DNA of 64,000 nucleotides from positions 38,965-102,964 of the forward strand of contig JH720354.1 of assembly GCA_000231825.2 (NCBI GenBank), given 5' to 3'. Below, piece after piece: positions 38,211 to 51,303 of this stretch. Source of the stretch: Tetrahymena elliotti 4EA (Eukaryota > Ciliophora > Oligohymenophorea > Hymenostomatida > Tetrahymenidae). The position numbers were made by a program, and so were the translations under genes. Numbering within the stretch: the first letter of the stretch is position 1; each line of letters begins with the position of its first letter. The notes under the pieces are model-generated. The model saw only the letters and a list, made by a program, of their open reading frames with translations, was not told the DNA's origin and did not search any database.

Positions 38211-41163
38211 CGTTTTAGTCTCAGTATTAGATTTTATGATAATGGAAAGCTCTTGAAAATTAGTACTCAAATTAAAAAATGAAGAGGTAAATATTAACAG
38301 AAAACAGCTTAAATCAATTTAAACTTTTGTTTATTTGTTTTTTTTTTTTGTGTTGCTCCAATTATTTATTCTATGTGAAATTCAATGAATAACTAATTTT
38401 TTTGATTGCTTTCTTTTATGTAAAATTTTAATTCAATATTATTAATTAAAATTGCGATTATCCTTCAATCATTTAATCTTATTTTATCACCTCACTTATT
38501 TTATCAATGACATCTTTGATTGACTATTACTTGATGATTAAGATTAAGTGAGATTTCAAAAATAGTCTTTTCTTTATAAATTCTTCTTATTGCTATATTT
38601 ACATCACCTTTTTATTTTTGTTAGATTACATTCACTCTAACTCACTCAGTCAATCTATGGAACAAAACTGATACTTATACTTATTTTTATATCTCCAATC
38701 CAAGAAAATGAAAAAATAACATTTCTCTGAATGATCACAAAAAAAAAATTAATTCTATCTTTTCCCCAATAAAACTTAGTTGCATTTAAGCAATTTGTAA
38801 AATAACGTATTTTCTAATCACAGAAACTGCCAGCAAAATTCTTTATCAATAAATCTGCTTTTTTTATTATTGTAATTTGGTTTAATTACTTTTTACAAAA
38901 TGTTGCAGATTGAAAAGTTAAAAAAAAATATTCTGGTCAAAAAAGAAAGTTAATTTTAAATCTATTAAATATTTCTTTGAGTATTTCCTGAAGAAGGAAT
39001 TACACATAAATTAAAAATAAATATAGAAATGAATTTAGTGGAAAGTGATAATCCAAAGTAAGAAAAATAAAAATTTGAATTAAAAATACAAAAAAATTCC
39101 TGCGTTTGATAGGTTTAATAATATCTATTTTTTATCAAAGAAATGTAAGTAAGAACCCAAATTAAAAGTAAACTATAAAAAATATGAATTTTTAAACATT
39201 TTGATGATTGCTAAGAATACTTATTTTTAAGAACAAAACTTTTATGAAGATTATTAATTTAGACATAATATTAATTATTAAACAATAGGAATATTCGAAA
39301 TCTAAAAGTACATATTTTTATATCACTTGATAGTCAATTTACAAAATATCCTTTTGATAATTTTGTGGTTTAATTAACTTTGTTCTAATTTCGATCTACC
39401 ATAAAACTAAAAGTAATTTTTAAAATTTCTTAACTCCAAATTAGAGTTAACAGACACTTTTATAAAGCAATTAAAAAAGCTTTGAAAAAATATTATAAAT
39501 CAAAAAAATATTGTTTTCAATTTAAAATATTTATATTACCAATGCTAATTTTATTTGGAAAAAATAAATCTTTGAAAAATCAAACAAAAAATACAAATTT
39601 TTCAATATAAAAATAAATATCATTCAATTTTATATCTACTTTTTAGTCAAATATTTGGAAACTGAGTAATAAAACTTTATTTCCACTTTTATAAACTGGC
39701 TTTATATTCAAAGCCACAAAAATATTCCTCTAATTATTGTCCTACTGTTTATTATCCATACAAAAAGTTTAAAGTTTCACATTTCTTTCTTATTAATTCT
39801 TACCTTCTCTTTTAACTCTTAAACAATTTTTTTGTAAATAAAAAAAGACTTAGACTTTCAAAAAACTATTTTAGTTAAATTTTACAAAGATATTTAACTT
39901 TTTGCAATAGCTTATCTTTATTTTAAACATATTTTATAAATTTACAATTTAAAATTTATTCATTCATCAAATTTAAAAAGATAAAAATTAAATTTAGAAA
40001 ATAGGAAAAATAACTTTAAAAGCCAATTTTTAGAGGAAAATTTTTATTCATTTTTAAATATCAAATCTTTGTAAAAATAATTCTTTTTAATTTTCGCTAT
40101 TATCTTAATTGATTTGATATTATAAAATATTTAATCAATATTAAAATCTTAAAGAAAATTAGAATTTTAGTTTCAAATGTTTTATTTGATAATTTTTTTT
40201 TTAAAGAAAGTTCATTAATTAGTAATCTTAAATCTAAAAATAAATATTTTGAAATACTATTTTCTCCACTTGGGATTTATCTATTTGGAAATGTAATTTT
40301 TATTATTTAGAAAATTCATCAATAGATAAATAACCATTTTAAATATTTAAAAATTTTAGTTTTCAATATAAATTGATGAAATTGAGAAATTATTTTTACA
40401 AATTATCAAATTAATCTAAATTAAATATATGATTTTAAAAATTATTCATTTCTATTTTCTTTTTTAAACTTTTTCTTAAAATTAATATTTTTAATATTAG
40501 ATTTTTAAGCATTCTATTAATTTAATTAGAAAATCTGAAATTAAATGTAAAATATTTACTTTAATTTGCTGTCTTTTAGCAATATTAAGTTCAAATAATA
40601 TAATAATAATCAAGTTTTTTTGTGTCTTTTTGTCAAAAAAAATTTATCAATCTTTCATTTTTAAGAAGAAATAATTTGAAATATTGCTATATTTTTTGTT
40701 GATATTAAGAAATTTTTTAAAAAACAAGATGAATTTTTGTCTAAAAAATATTTTTAATTTAATTAAAATTTGTTTTTTAATATTATTTTTATTTTGTTTT
40801 GGATAGAAGTTTAGCTTAATTCAAAATTTGTCTTTTTTAAGTCATAGATTCTTCTCAAGATAAGCTCTAAATTTAGATTTTTATTTTTTCATAAAATTAT
40901 TTTTCAATAATTTGTATGTAGAATTTACAAAATTAAAATGAAATCAAGTGTTAAAAAATGTGTGTAGTAAATTCAGTTTTTATTCAATTTTATGAAAAAC
41001 GAATAAATGATTATGCAAAAAATGAATAGATACATGCAAACTTTATTAAGAAAACATTCAATTTAGTGTTATTATTTTTTGCAAAAGAGTTTTTGACTGA
41101 CTTATATTGTAAAAATTAATTTTCATAGATAAGTGATTGATTCATTAATTTAAAATAAACTAA
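38211..41163. other. 2.95 kb extremely AT-rich intergenic region
   Basis: It lies between divergently transcribed genes. Apart from scattered short GC patches it consists of A/T runs, with no open frame of protein-like composition on either strand. Nothing was recognised in it. Confidence 0.6.
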
Positions 41164-43370
41164 ATGAAATTAGTTTTTGATCATATGTTTAGGATAAAAA
41201 TATGCTTATTGATATTTTTGACATTATCATCGACCAATATTGCGTATGCAAACTAAACCTATGTTAAAGTAAGCAATGGCCAACAATAGTAGGAAGAAGG
41301 AAAAACTATTATAAATGGGAAAACAACAATAAATTAAATTGACTACAATACAGAATGCTCATGCGTTGAGCCTACAACTTAGTAGATGGAAGATCCTGAT
41401 GCAGAATCTTGTAGTTTAAATAAATTGAAATTATAATTAGACACTGATGGATAAGGAATGAGTTAAGATACAATTAGAGATATCGTAGGAGATGTTCATT
41501 CTTTACAATTTGTAAATCCAAAAGAATATTATTTCATGGGGTTAGATGGTAGAAATACAGAACCTTGTCTTTCTACTCCAGGAGGAGATGCTGGTGAATT
41601 TATTCTAGCACTTTTCATTTATGAAGGAATGCTGCAAAAAAGATAGTTAGACCAAAATTCTGTTGATGCTTTCTTCAAATCATATTTGTAATATATGAAA
41701 GCCCAAAAGGTAAACATAGAAACTATAGCTTTTAATATCTTCAGAATAATTTTGAATATAATTATTATTGGTTGATTTCAATCAGCTTTAGCATCATTTG
41801 ATTATCAATTCATTTCAAAGCAAAAATATATTATTTTAAAAATAAAAAATTTACACTAAATTTAGCAAAAATGAGAAAAACTTTTAAGAAATAACATTTA
41901 AAGCAAAAACCGAAATAAACCAGCAAGCTAGGCATTCTAAAAGTTTAAAATATTAGTATTTTTTACAAAAATAATAAATAGATTTTCCTTAAAATTTATT
42001 TAAAATGAAAATGTTTTCATTGAAAAATAGAGATAATTATTCATAATTTAAAAATATAGATGAAATAATTTCTTTGGAAAGTAATCTATCAAGTTTTATC
42101 CATGACAAAAAAATATTTTTAACGTATTATTTAGTCAAAACAATAATCAATATTATTTTTAACAATAATGGTCGATAATAAATCCCCTTTCCACAATGAA
42201 GATAAATTTTGCAGGAAAGATACTAATTGCTGAACATAAATATTAGGTTAATCTATAAGAAGATTAAAATTAATTTTGTTCGTGATGATCAATAAATGAA
42301 TTTAAATATTTAAATTCTTTGGTTGAATTTGATAAATGTTTAATAAAACCAGAATTTAATATTCAAATATTTTTGAAAATAAAAAAGTAATCAATGTTTA
42401 CTAAATATTTTAAGTTATTTTGGATATTTTTAAAGAATATAAATAATTCATTCATTCATTGAAAAATAAAAGAGAACTAGCTCTCCTTTTTCTTCTTTTT
42501 CAGAATCTGAAATAATTTTTTTTAACAGAATTTATTAGTCTGAAATTCTGATCATTTTTCAAATAAATTCAGCAACAGATAATATAAGCATAAGGCTCTA
42601 AGTTATTTTCTTTTTAAATATTAAAAACACGACATAATATCTTTCATTAAAATAATTATCACTACTTGTTAATTAAGATGATATGATTTTATTGATGAAA
42701 TTTGATTTCTAAATTTGAATTACAAATCAGTTTTAAAGTTTTTCAAAAATGAAAAAATTAGTTTTATTTCGCAACTGACGATGAAGCTATTTTCCATATG
42801 GAGAGAGAAACAGGTTTATCTATATCAATTGATTCACTAAAAAACCCAAGTGAGTCCAACAAAGCTGATATTTTAAGTGCACTAATAAAAGCTGAAAATC
42901 AAGGTGATAGACACATAAAAAATTTGTTAAAAAACCCTGATTTATATAACATAAGACCTGAGATAGTTTAAATGTTTATTACTGCATTTTTTAACGTTTT
43001 GTGGGACAAAACAAATTTAAATCGTGAAAAACTCATTTTGGATTCATTAGTTGGTTAACCAAACGAGTCTGCATTTTTGGAGGTTAGATCTAATGAGATT
43101 TGTCTAGAGAAGCATTTATCTCCTTTGATTTCAGTTAGAAAGAAAATTGGAGAAGAATGGCAATCTTTATTTGTAAACCATATTGATGCTGCTTCACAAA
43201 AGAGAAGAGAGCTAGCTCATTTCTTTTCTGACTCTGTTAATCACCATCAAGAACCAATCGATCCTGACATCATGTTTAATAGACTAAGTAAACATGGGTT
43301 AAGCTTCTTGGAAGTTTCAGGAAGTAGATTAGCGAGATATTTACCTTTCTATTCTTTAGATATGGTCTGA
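41164..43370 (+). CDS. Secreted protein of unknown function with a 1.05 kb intron
   Basis: Two exons, 41164-41709 and 42762-43370, both in phase 0, encode 384 residues. A signal peptide is evident, whether the start is Met1 or the second Met at codon 8 (MFRIKICLLIFLTLSSTNIAYA). A Cys pair (CSC) near residue 65 is followed by a conserved-looking block with MGLDGRNTEPCLSTPGGDAGEF and a helical segment LALFIYEGMLQKRQLD. Exon 2 opens FYFATDDEAIFHMERETGL, which continues naturally from ...YLQYMKAQK, then helical text to PFYSLDMV. The DGR..TPGGDAGEF phrase feels like a conserved family signature, but I cannot name the family. The two halves have clearly different base composition from the intron between them. 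No membrane anchor is visible after the signal peptide, so export or delivery to a secretory organelle is inferred. Confidence 0.75.
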
Positions 43371-44996
43371 AGTAGAAAAAAAATTTACAAAAAATAAATA
43401 GAAAATGTTGCACATAATTTATCTGATTTTTATTAATGTAAGTGAATGTAAATTGAAACAAAAATTTTGATTAGAATCAATGTTTTTATTTTACATAAAT
43501 TTTGATTAGAATCTATGTTTTTATTTTACTTAAATTTTTAAGTTAATTTTTATTTTAGTAAGTTTTTTTTCCTTTTTAATAAGCTTGAACAGTTTTTTCA
43601 ATTTAAATTTTTTGTTGAGTAAAGCGAATTCTTATTTTGTTAATTTTCCATTCATAAAAGTAAAATAAAACAAAAAATATAAGAAAGTTATTGGTTCTGT
43701 GTGTATGTATGTATGTATTGTATATTTTTGATTAGGAATTAAAAAACCAGTCAAAATCTACTTGGTACTTAGAAATTAGCTTACGACTTAATTCAAATTA
43801 TAAATTTTTGTTTGAAATAAAGTCATGGCCAAAAGGCTGTTTATTTATCAAAAAATTTTTTACATCACAAACAGTGATTATTTAAAAATTTACACAAACT
43901 AATTATTGATTCTTATGAAATTCAAGCATGTCTATCAAAATTTTAGTTAATTTAATAAACAAATAATCAAATTATTGATCATATTTATTTTACATCTTTC
44001 ATTATTATTGAATGAGCGAAATACAAATTTATTTTTGGTTAGTGTAAATACTAAACACATTTATCAGCAATATGTCCATAATCAATTAGTTATTTAGTGA
44101 TACTCAATATTTATTTATTTTTTAAACAAGAGGCTTTGAAAAAATGTTTAAATTGTAATTTTTGAAAGTAAATATTATGACTAAAGTCTATTAATCTCCT
44201 TATAACTCAAAGAATATACACTTCTGTCATAATTTAGAGCATTAAAGTGAATATGTAAATAAATTTGTTTAGAAGAATAAAAAAAATATCTATTTAAAAA
44301 AAAGGAGATTACATTCAAAAAATTATAAAATCTATAAATTAAAATAGATGTAATGGTAGTAATAATTTATAGAAATTTTTGAATTACATAAAGATTCCAC
44401 TTCTTTGAAATTTTAAGTTTTACAGAATACTCACAAATTTTCATCATAAATTATAATTTTTCTAAATGACGTTGTTCTTTTATTTAGACTTCATTTACTT
44501 ATTGATAACTTGGTTTTGCTAAAATCTGACTAGCCTTAAATTTTTAAATAAAATAGTTAAAAATTTGACAGCAAAAATTTTCACTTAAGTAAATTTGATA
44601 CACGCATTAACTAGTTAAATAAAAGAGTCCTTAGATTTTGAAGAAGTCTGTGAAATTGCACGAAAAATAAGGTTTCAATAGGATAGAAAAAAACTAAAGA
44701 ATATTTGAGACAGAATAGAAATTATCTAGCTTTCTGAAAGAGTGTAAAGAATTTTGAGAATAAGCACACTAACTCAATCAAATAAATTGATTGAATAAAA
44801 AAATACTTCTATTGAAATATCTATATTTTGAGAAAATCAAAAACTGATTAACTCACTTAAAGTTGGTTTCTTCAAACTTCTTTTATAAAAGAATTTTTAT
44901 TTTAAATTTTCGATAGTTTATGTCATTCTTCCTTTTATTAGTTCTATGGAGTATACAATATAATAAAACAAGAAAACGTATCAATATTTTACATTA
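43371..44996. other. AT-rich intergenic with a short tandem duplication
   Basis: No gene is supported. It includes the 33-nt tandem repeat at 43462-43529 and a GTAT microsatellite at about 43702-43725. Confidence 0.55.
43462..43529. repeat. 33-nt tandem repeat, two copies, one mismatch
   Basis: Copies at 43462-43494 and 43497-43529 both begin AAATTTTGATTAGAATC and end TTTTTATTTTAC, differing at one base (A/T). They lie just after the TGA of the secreted-protein gene, probably in its 3' UTR. Confidence 0.88.
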
Positions 44997-45285
44997 ATGA
45001 GTGAGTTAAGCAATTTTTTTGATGAAGTACTCATGAGGTAGAATTTGATTATTCTATTTACAACATTTATGATTTTTGAATAGATTGGTTGGTAAATATA
45101 GACCTTTTACAGATCAAGCAATATTTTAAATAAATTTAGCTGAAAAACTATAAAGAGAAATAAATGATCAATTACCATCAAAAAAAATATCTTTAATTAA
45201 ATCCACCAAAAAAATTGGGATTTTCTTTTAAAAAAATAAGAATACTTATTTAATTCCAAAGGAAAATTAGAAATTGTAAGATTGA
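44997..45285 (+). CDS. Possible small spliced gene, about 80 residues, unknown
   Basis: Exon 44997-45037 (MSELSNFFDEVLM), a 46-nt GTAG..TAG intron and exon 45084-45285 give an 80-residue product including LVGKYRPFTDQAIFQINLAE and ending at TGA 45283-45285. The second exon has protein-like amino acid composition and in-frame TAA/TAG Gln codons. A GTAAGA donor at 45276 could instead join to a third exon at 45547-45612 and further, extending the product by about 50 residues. Random open frames of this size are expected in TGA-only, AT-rich DNA, so this is weakly supported. No family was recognised. Confidence 0.33.
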
Positions 45286-46678
45286 AGAATCAGATTTTGT
45301 ATACAAATTAGTTTTTTTACTTTCTATTCATTTTTGAGCTATTATAGAGTAAGAATATATCAAATGATACAAAGGGCTTAAAAATTAAAAAAATGAATTA
45401 ATTTAATTAAAAGTTTTTGTTTGCATTTTGTTTAAAATTTAACTTTAACTAAAGAGAAAAGTAATTAAATTAACATGTTATTTTGTGATTGAGTTAAGTA
45501 AATCTTTTGTTTCAGATTCATAGTTAAATATTTTGCTTACAGATATTCAAACAAGAGAGAAAGAAAGAATTATAGAACCAAAAAGATTGTCCAACTAAAA
45601 TTAATTAGTGAATAGCAGATCAAAATATAGAAAGTAGTGAGTGTTTCATTCAAATTTTATTCATTAATTTCTTGAATTGTTCAAATTTTATTTTTTAAGT
45701 AATTGTAATCTCTTGCTATTTGGTCTGAAAAATGATTCAAAAATAACTTTAAAAATCTTTTTAGCTAGAAAAACTGGCAACTTATTAATGTCTTTGATTA
45801 ATTTTAGTTACAGGTAAGTTAAACAATATAATCTATAACTAAATTTTTGAATTTTTCAAGAAGCTAGCTTTCTTTTTTTAAAGAAAGTGTAAATTTTTAC
45901 TAGCTACCTTGTACACGCCTACTTTTATTCAGCAGTGACAATAAAAAGTTGAGATATCTATGTAATTTAACAAAAATAATGATAATCGCCATTACATTAA
46001 AATTTTTCCAGATGAGTTTTGTTACATATTTGAAAATTAATACCATGTAAACTTCAAATTAGTTGATTAGTAATTTAAAAAAATGCCATTTAAAATGTTT
46101 AAAATAGAAGAAATGCTATTTTATCCTTGGATTATCTGAAATAATTGTTAACTTTATCTATAAAATCAGTATGTAAAAATGTATTTACACCATTTATGAT
46201 GGTATAAATAAAGGTTATTAACTCTATGAAAATTGAAACAGCTTACCTTTTTTACTTTAATAAATTACCACCGGTGCTAAATTTTATATTTGTAACAAGA
46301 AAAAGTATTAATCAATACAAACTGTGAAATTATTAAAGTTAAGGATGATCATTACAATAATCAGAATTATAATTTTAAGAATTACAAAAAGAAGACCAGA
46401 TGGATGTTATAAACTAATAAATTCTATCTAGGGTGCAAAGAATATAATATAAGATTAATTAAAAGAGATATCTTCTATCACACACAATAACACTCATTAA
46501 AAGAAGAAATTTAATATTTTGAAAAACTATAAAGAAATTAATAACAATTAAATAAATAATTTAAAAAAAGAAAAAAATAAATATTATTACAATTAAGAAT
46601 ATTTAAACCTAAAAATTACACTTCTCATTAAAAATAATCAATCTTAAAGAAAATCGCTTAATATTTTTTACACTTAAA
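45286..46678. other. AT-rich intergenic with ambiguous open frames
   Basis: Two overlapping open frames cover about 46330-46680, one of them running on out of frame into the next gene. Both are Lys/Asn/Ile-rich and could be chance, so neither is called. The rest shows nothing. Confidence 0.45.
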
Positions 46679-47326
46679 ATGGGAAATAATTCTTCATGCA
46701 AATCTGAAAGAGAATTCTTATCTCAATACAATGCTATTTACTAAGTTATGTATGATCAAAAACACATTAAAGATTTCCTTTTCTTCTTAAGATAAAAGCT
46801 AAGTGACAGCAATCACTTTTCAAAAATTCCTTGTGAGAAAATGTTTGCTTGTTTCTAAGATGATATTGAAGTTGTTTGTTTGAAGTTATCCTTATCTGAT
46901 TTAGATCAATAAGCTGCTATAGGTATCTACGACTATCTATAATATATAGTATATTCTCTAGGTAAAATGAGAGACCTTAAATTATCATATGATAACTAAA
47001 TTCAAATTTTAAAAGCAAAGCTTTCTTTGGAAAAATCTAAACTAAATAACAAATATTAACAATTATTTGAAAGATTTTTACTTAAATATGAAGAACTTAA
47101 GCAAATGATTGATAACATTGAAAAGCTAGATATTGATACCATAAAAACCTGCTTAAAATCTATCTCTAAAACATATAGAATCCCACTCGGAAATAAGAGC
47201 CAAAGCAGCTTATAATAATTAATTACTTAACAAAAGAATGAGAATGGTGATGAATTATTTTAATTAGGAGAAACTTGCTGTTCTATTCAATTTGAATAAG
47301 AGAGCGAATATTTTGAAGCTTTCTGA
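46679..47326 (+). CDS. Small protein with N-myristoylation/palmitoylation signal, unknown
   Basis: A single exon of 216 codons (215 residues) from ATG 46679 to TGA 47324-47326 contains about a dozen TAA/TAG Gln codons. The N-terminus is MGNNSSCKSEREFL: Gly2 with Ser at position 6 fits the N-myristoyltransferase consensus, and Cys7 is placed for S-palmitoylation, so membrane tethering is likely. Residues about 105-160 are strongly helical and probably coiled-coil (MRDLKLSYDNQIQILKAKLS, then LEKSKLNNKYQQLFERFLLK). There is no other known domain. The gene stands alone, with more than 1 kb of AT-rich DNA on either side. A minus-strand gene at 51930-52550 has the same size, a myristoylation start and a helical body, so the two could be distant relatives, but sequence similarity is not obvious. 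Confidence 0.78.
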
Positions 47327-48414
47327 AAAAAAATTTTGTAATTCAAGCTTTTAATCTCCTAATGTAAATAAATATCTGGAAAAATAAATAAATCTTTAAA
47401 TTCTTATTTAAGAATTTTGAAAAGAAACTAAAAACTACAATATATAATATTAATTAATTAATTAAACTAATAAAACAAGTAACCAAAATAAATCAAAAAC
47501 TACAATATATTTTAATCTATCTATACTCACACACTATTTTATATTAAATCAATTCATTTTGTAACAATCTTAATTAACTTTTTGAACTAAAACAAAACAA
47601 GTCTTTCCAATTTATCATTTATATTTATTGAATCCTTAATTTGAGTTATCAAAATATTAACATTTTATTATTAATTACTAGAATGTATTATTTACTTACA
47701 TTCAATTATGAATTTTTCAAGCATAGATTGATATAATTTATTAAAGTAGATTCTTCATTTAAGCTATGATTAATTTACTAAAGACCTACCTACTAGCTCT
47801 TTCTAGCGCTTTCTAGATATTTTTTTATTAGAAGCTAATGAAATCAATAAAATGAAAATAAACATGTTTTAAGATAAACTTTCATGTATTTTAGTTAATA
47901 TGGATGAGATATATTATTTTATTTGAAATTTCATTAGAGACAAATTTTTTTTGCTTGCAAATAAATAGAATAATTTCAAAAAAAAAATGATCAAGAAATA
48001 AAAATACAATTCAGGCGGCTATGTAGAGACTTTGTATCTATAGAAAAAAATTTATAAAAGAAATATTACTTAGTAATAGATATTTAAGTAAAAAAAGTAT
48101 GAATATTGTTAAAATAAAATAAAAAGATTGATAGCGAGGAATAAATTGTTAATTCCTTTAAGAAAAATAACATAGTAATAATAAATAAAATAGTATTTCA
48201 TTCATATTTGTTTTAAAAAAATAAATTGTCAATTTTGAAGACATTAACTAAATTTTATATGGTAAAAGTAATAATTACTGATGGAGACTTAATTTTTTTT
48301 TAATTTACTTATTATGTGAATAAAAGATGTTAAATTTATTAATTTATGAGCTAAAATTTAAATTAAAACAGATTGAAATAATCTGATATAAAAATAGCTA
48401 TACTAATTAAAACT

Positions 48415-48621
48415 TCAAGCAGCCATAATCTTAACAGAATTAATTAACTCATTTAAAAAATCATCTGCCTCAATAGAAACTCCTCTAGTTTTTTTACACT
48501 CACAAGTCATAAATAGTAAAAAATTTTTAAATCAAGGTTTTCTCACATTTTTGAAATTTCAGGAGCACCAACTTAAAACTTCGACAAATTTTGTATCTTT
48601 GCAATAAATAAAAGAAGCCAT
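48415..48621 (-). CDS. Possible short gene or gene remnant
   Basis: On the minus strand an ATG at 48619-48621 reads MASFIYCKDTKFVEVLSWCS before TGA. Slightly downstream an ATG at 48508-48510 reads a 31-residue frame containing GVSIEADDFLNELINSVKIM to TGA 48415-48417. Both pieces have more protein-like composition and more G/C than their surroundings and could be two exons of one small gene, but no GT-AG pair joins them cleanly. It may equally be a decayed fragment. Confidence 0.22.
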
Positions 48622-51108
48622 ATAGAAATAATTTCAAACAATACATCAAAAATGAGTTGAAGTATGATGAGTTCTATCTCTACCTAATAAATTAGGTAAA
48701 CTGTGTGTTTTGTTAAAAAGTATTTAATGTATGTAATTTACCACAAAAAAAATGACAAATTAATATAAGTTTTTATCATTTTATCTTTTTTTAACACAAT
48801 TTAAATTTTGTATTTTTTCTTAAATTTCACAAATTAACTTGCATTTAACAGAACTGATGTTTGTAACCAATTTAAATATCATTAAATGATTGTTATAATT
48901 ACTTACTTAAATTAAAAAAGTTTTTCTGTATTTTAATATTAAAACAAGAAATGTTTCTCAAATAATTCAAAAAATGTATTTTTCATTTCGATGTAAAAGA
49001 AAAAAATTGACTTATTTTGTAAATTATTAAGTGAAAGAAGTAATTGGGCTCAAATAAATTCTTGCATCACTTATTAGGAATACAATTTTCATTTATATAT
49101 TTAACATAAATTAAGTGATTTAATCAATCAGAACTTAACATCACAAATAACTTTCAAAAATTGTAAACTAAAAAGCTAAATAAAATATTCCAGGCAGGCC
49201 TGAAATGTTTATTGGTTTCAACATCCTCTAAAACAAATCAAAATTATTTTTTAGATGTCCTTATTTTAAAATACCTCATAAAAGACACAAATATTTAAAA
49301 ATATTGAAATTAGAGCCATTTTTTGTATTTGATTTGTATCATTAATTGTGACCATCTATCTAATTTAAAAAGCGTGATTTTTAATCCATTTAATTTACTA
49401 CTTGCCAAATATTTTTTTCAATATTTCTGACAAAAAAAAGTTTTTGGATTTAAAAAAATTTTTTAAGTTTAAAATAAAATAGTTGAAAAGAGTAGCCATT
49501 CAATAACTTCAGATAGATAAAACCATATTAAACCTTTTACTCACCACACTCTAATATTTAATTTTTAGCTTGAATATGTTTTGTATTAGTAGACTATCTT
49601 TCAGATAAGAATTACTCTCATATAGTAAGTTTAATTTTTTTATTTAATTTATCTTAAAATAAATGCATTGTATTTTTATGAGGGAAAAATTATTTATGAA
49701 TCGATTTAAAAAAGATGTCCTCAAAAAAAAGCTTGATACCATCCAGACAGTATCACAAATTATTTAAATACTATTTTGGGAAAATAAAATAGTTATTTTC
49801 TATTATTTAAATGGAGTTTTAATTTAATGAACTCAAAATTGTATCATTTTCTAAGAAATAGTGTGAAAGGTTTAGACTGTAAAATTAAAGTTGTAATTAT
49901 TAAAAGGTCTATTAAATAACAAAAAAATTTTGAAATTATGTATAATAATAGCTTAGTAGCCAAATATTTCTAATTAATTTCAGTAAAAACTACCCTCTTT
50001 ACAGATTTAGAAAATCTATTAATACTGGTTAAATTTAGGTTTTTTGTTTTTGATTTTGAGAAATACTCAACTATAATTTATAAGCTTAAAGATTTTTTTC
50101 TATTAAAAGATTTAATTTATATATACTTAGTAAAGGGTAAAAATAGTAGATGAGTCTAATTTATGAAAAACAGATTGAAGTTATTAAAGTTATGATTCAT
50201 AAAAAAGGAAGGTCAGATCAGAATTAATTTTTCTATTTTATTCTTAATTATTGCTAAAAAATATTTGTAATGGATCAAAATATGATAATGCAAATAAATC
50301 AAATAAATATTAAAATATATCTGTATTTTCTTATCCCTAACCAATTCATGCAGCTACAATACAAAAACTCATCTAGTTAGAATAAAATATCTAACTCAAG
50401 AAATTGAAAATTTTGTTGAATAAAAGTTATTATTCATCAACATATTAGAGATGCTCAAAAATTTGGTTGTTCCAACTAATATTCTTAGAACCAGTGAAAT
50501 ATTAATTAGTTATAGTCTCATAGTAAAAAACAGATCTTATTAATTTGCTGTATAAAATTTCTAAAATTATTAAGTAATATCCAAAAAGCTAGTGTATATG
50601 AAAGAATGCTTTTATAAAGAAAATCTTATCAATTTTGTTAAGAATTCCTCTTGAAAAAATTGATAATATTTATTAAATATAATAATTAATTTAGCAAATT
50701 TTGATTCATTAATCTAGTCTTATTGCAAACACTTAGCGCTTTAGAAAATTTAAAAAATACATAATATTTACCTCCATCATTAGACAAAGTAAAATGTCCA
50801 ATTTTTATTGTAAGAACAATATTTATTTCTAACTAAAATTTAAATTTAAAAATTTATTAGGCATCATTTTTTTTCTAATTTAATTAATTCAGTAGATTTT
50901 GTAATAAACTATTTTTTCTACTTAACTTGTTATAAATACTTTATCTTTTGCTTTCAGTGAAAGCTTTCTTTCAAGATGATATTTTATTTGAATAAAATGC
51001 TATTAATTGAAATATTATTTAAGTAGATAAATCTAACGACTCTAAATTTAAAAAATACTTTTTTTAAATTTTGAGTTTTGTTTAATAAAATAAGTAGAAT
51101 TAAAAACG

Positions 51109-51303
51109 AAAAGTGTATTTATTGTTATTAATAAAGTGTATTGGAACAGGCTCTAAAAGTATTGTAAAAAAAAGAAAAGTGCTTTTATTGTACCTAATGA
51201 AGTTTATTGGAACTAGCTATTAAGGCATAATTAAAAAAAAAGTGTTTTTTATTTAGACTAATGAAGTTTATTGGAACAGGTTAATAAAATATAATTAAAA
51301 GGA
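51109..51303. repeat. Degenerate tandem repeat, three copies of about 65 nt
   Basis: Three successive blocks share AAAAGTG(T/C)..TTTATT.., then (T)AATGAAGTTTATTGGAAC(A/T)(A)G, each followed by an A-rich spacer with ATAATTAAAA. The cores fall at about 51109-51160, 51174-51215 and 51240-51282. The first copy is the most diverged (AATAAAGTGTATTGGAAC). Copies differ by substitutions and short indels, so the array is older than the exact duplications elsewhere in the window. Confidence 0.75.

Noticed and set aside
46330..46680. Two overlapping open frames upstream of the 46679 gene
   Set aside because: Both are Lys/Asn/Ile-rich, neither shows a motif, and they cannot both be coding. Their length is not significant under a TGA-only code.
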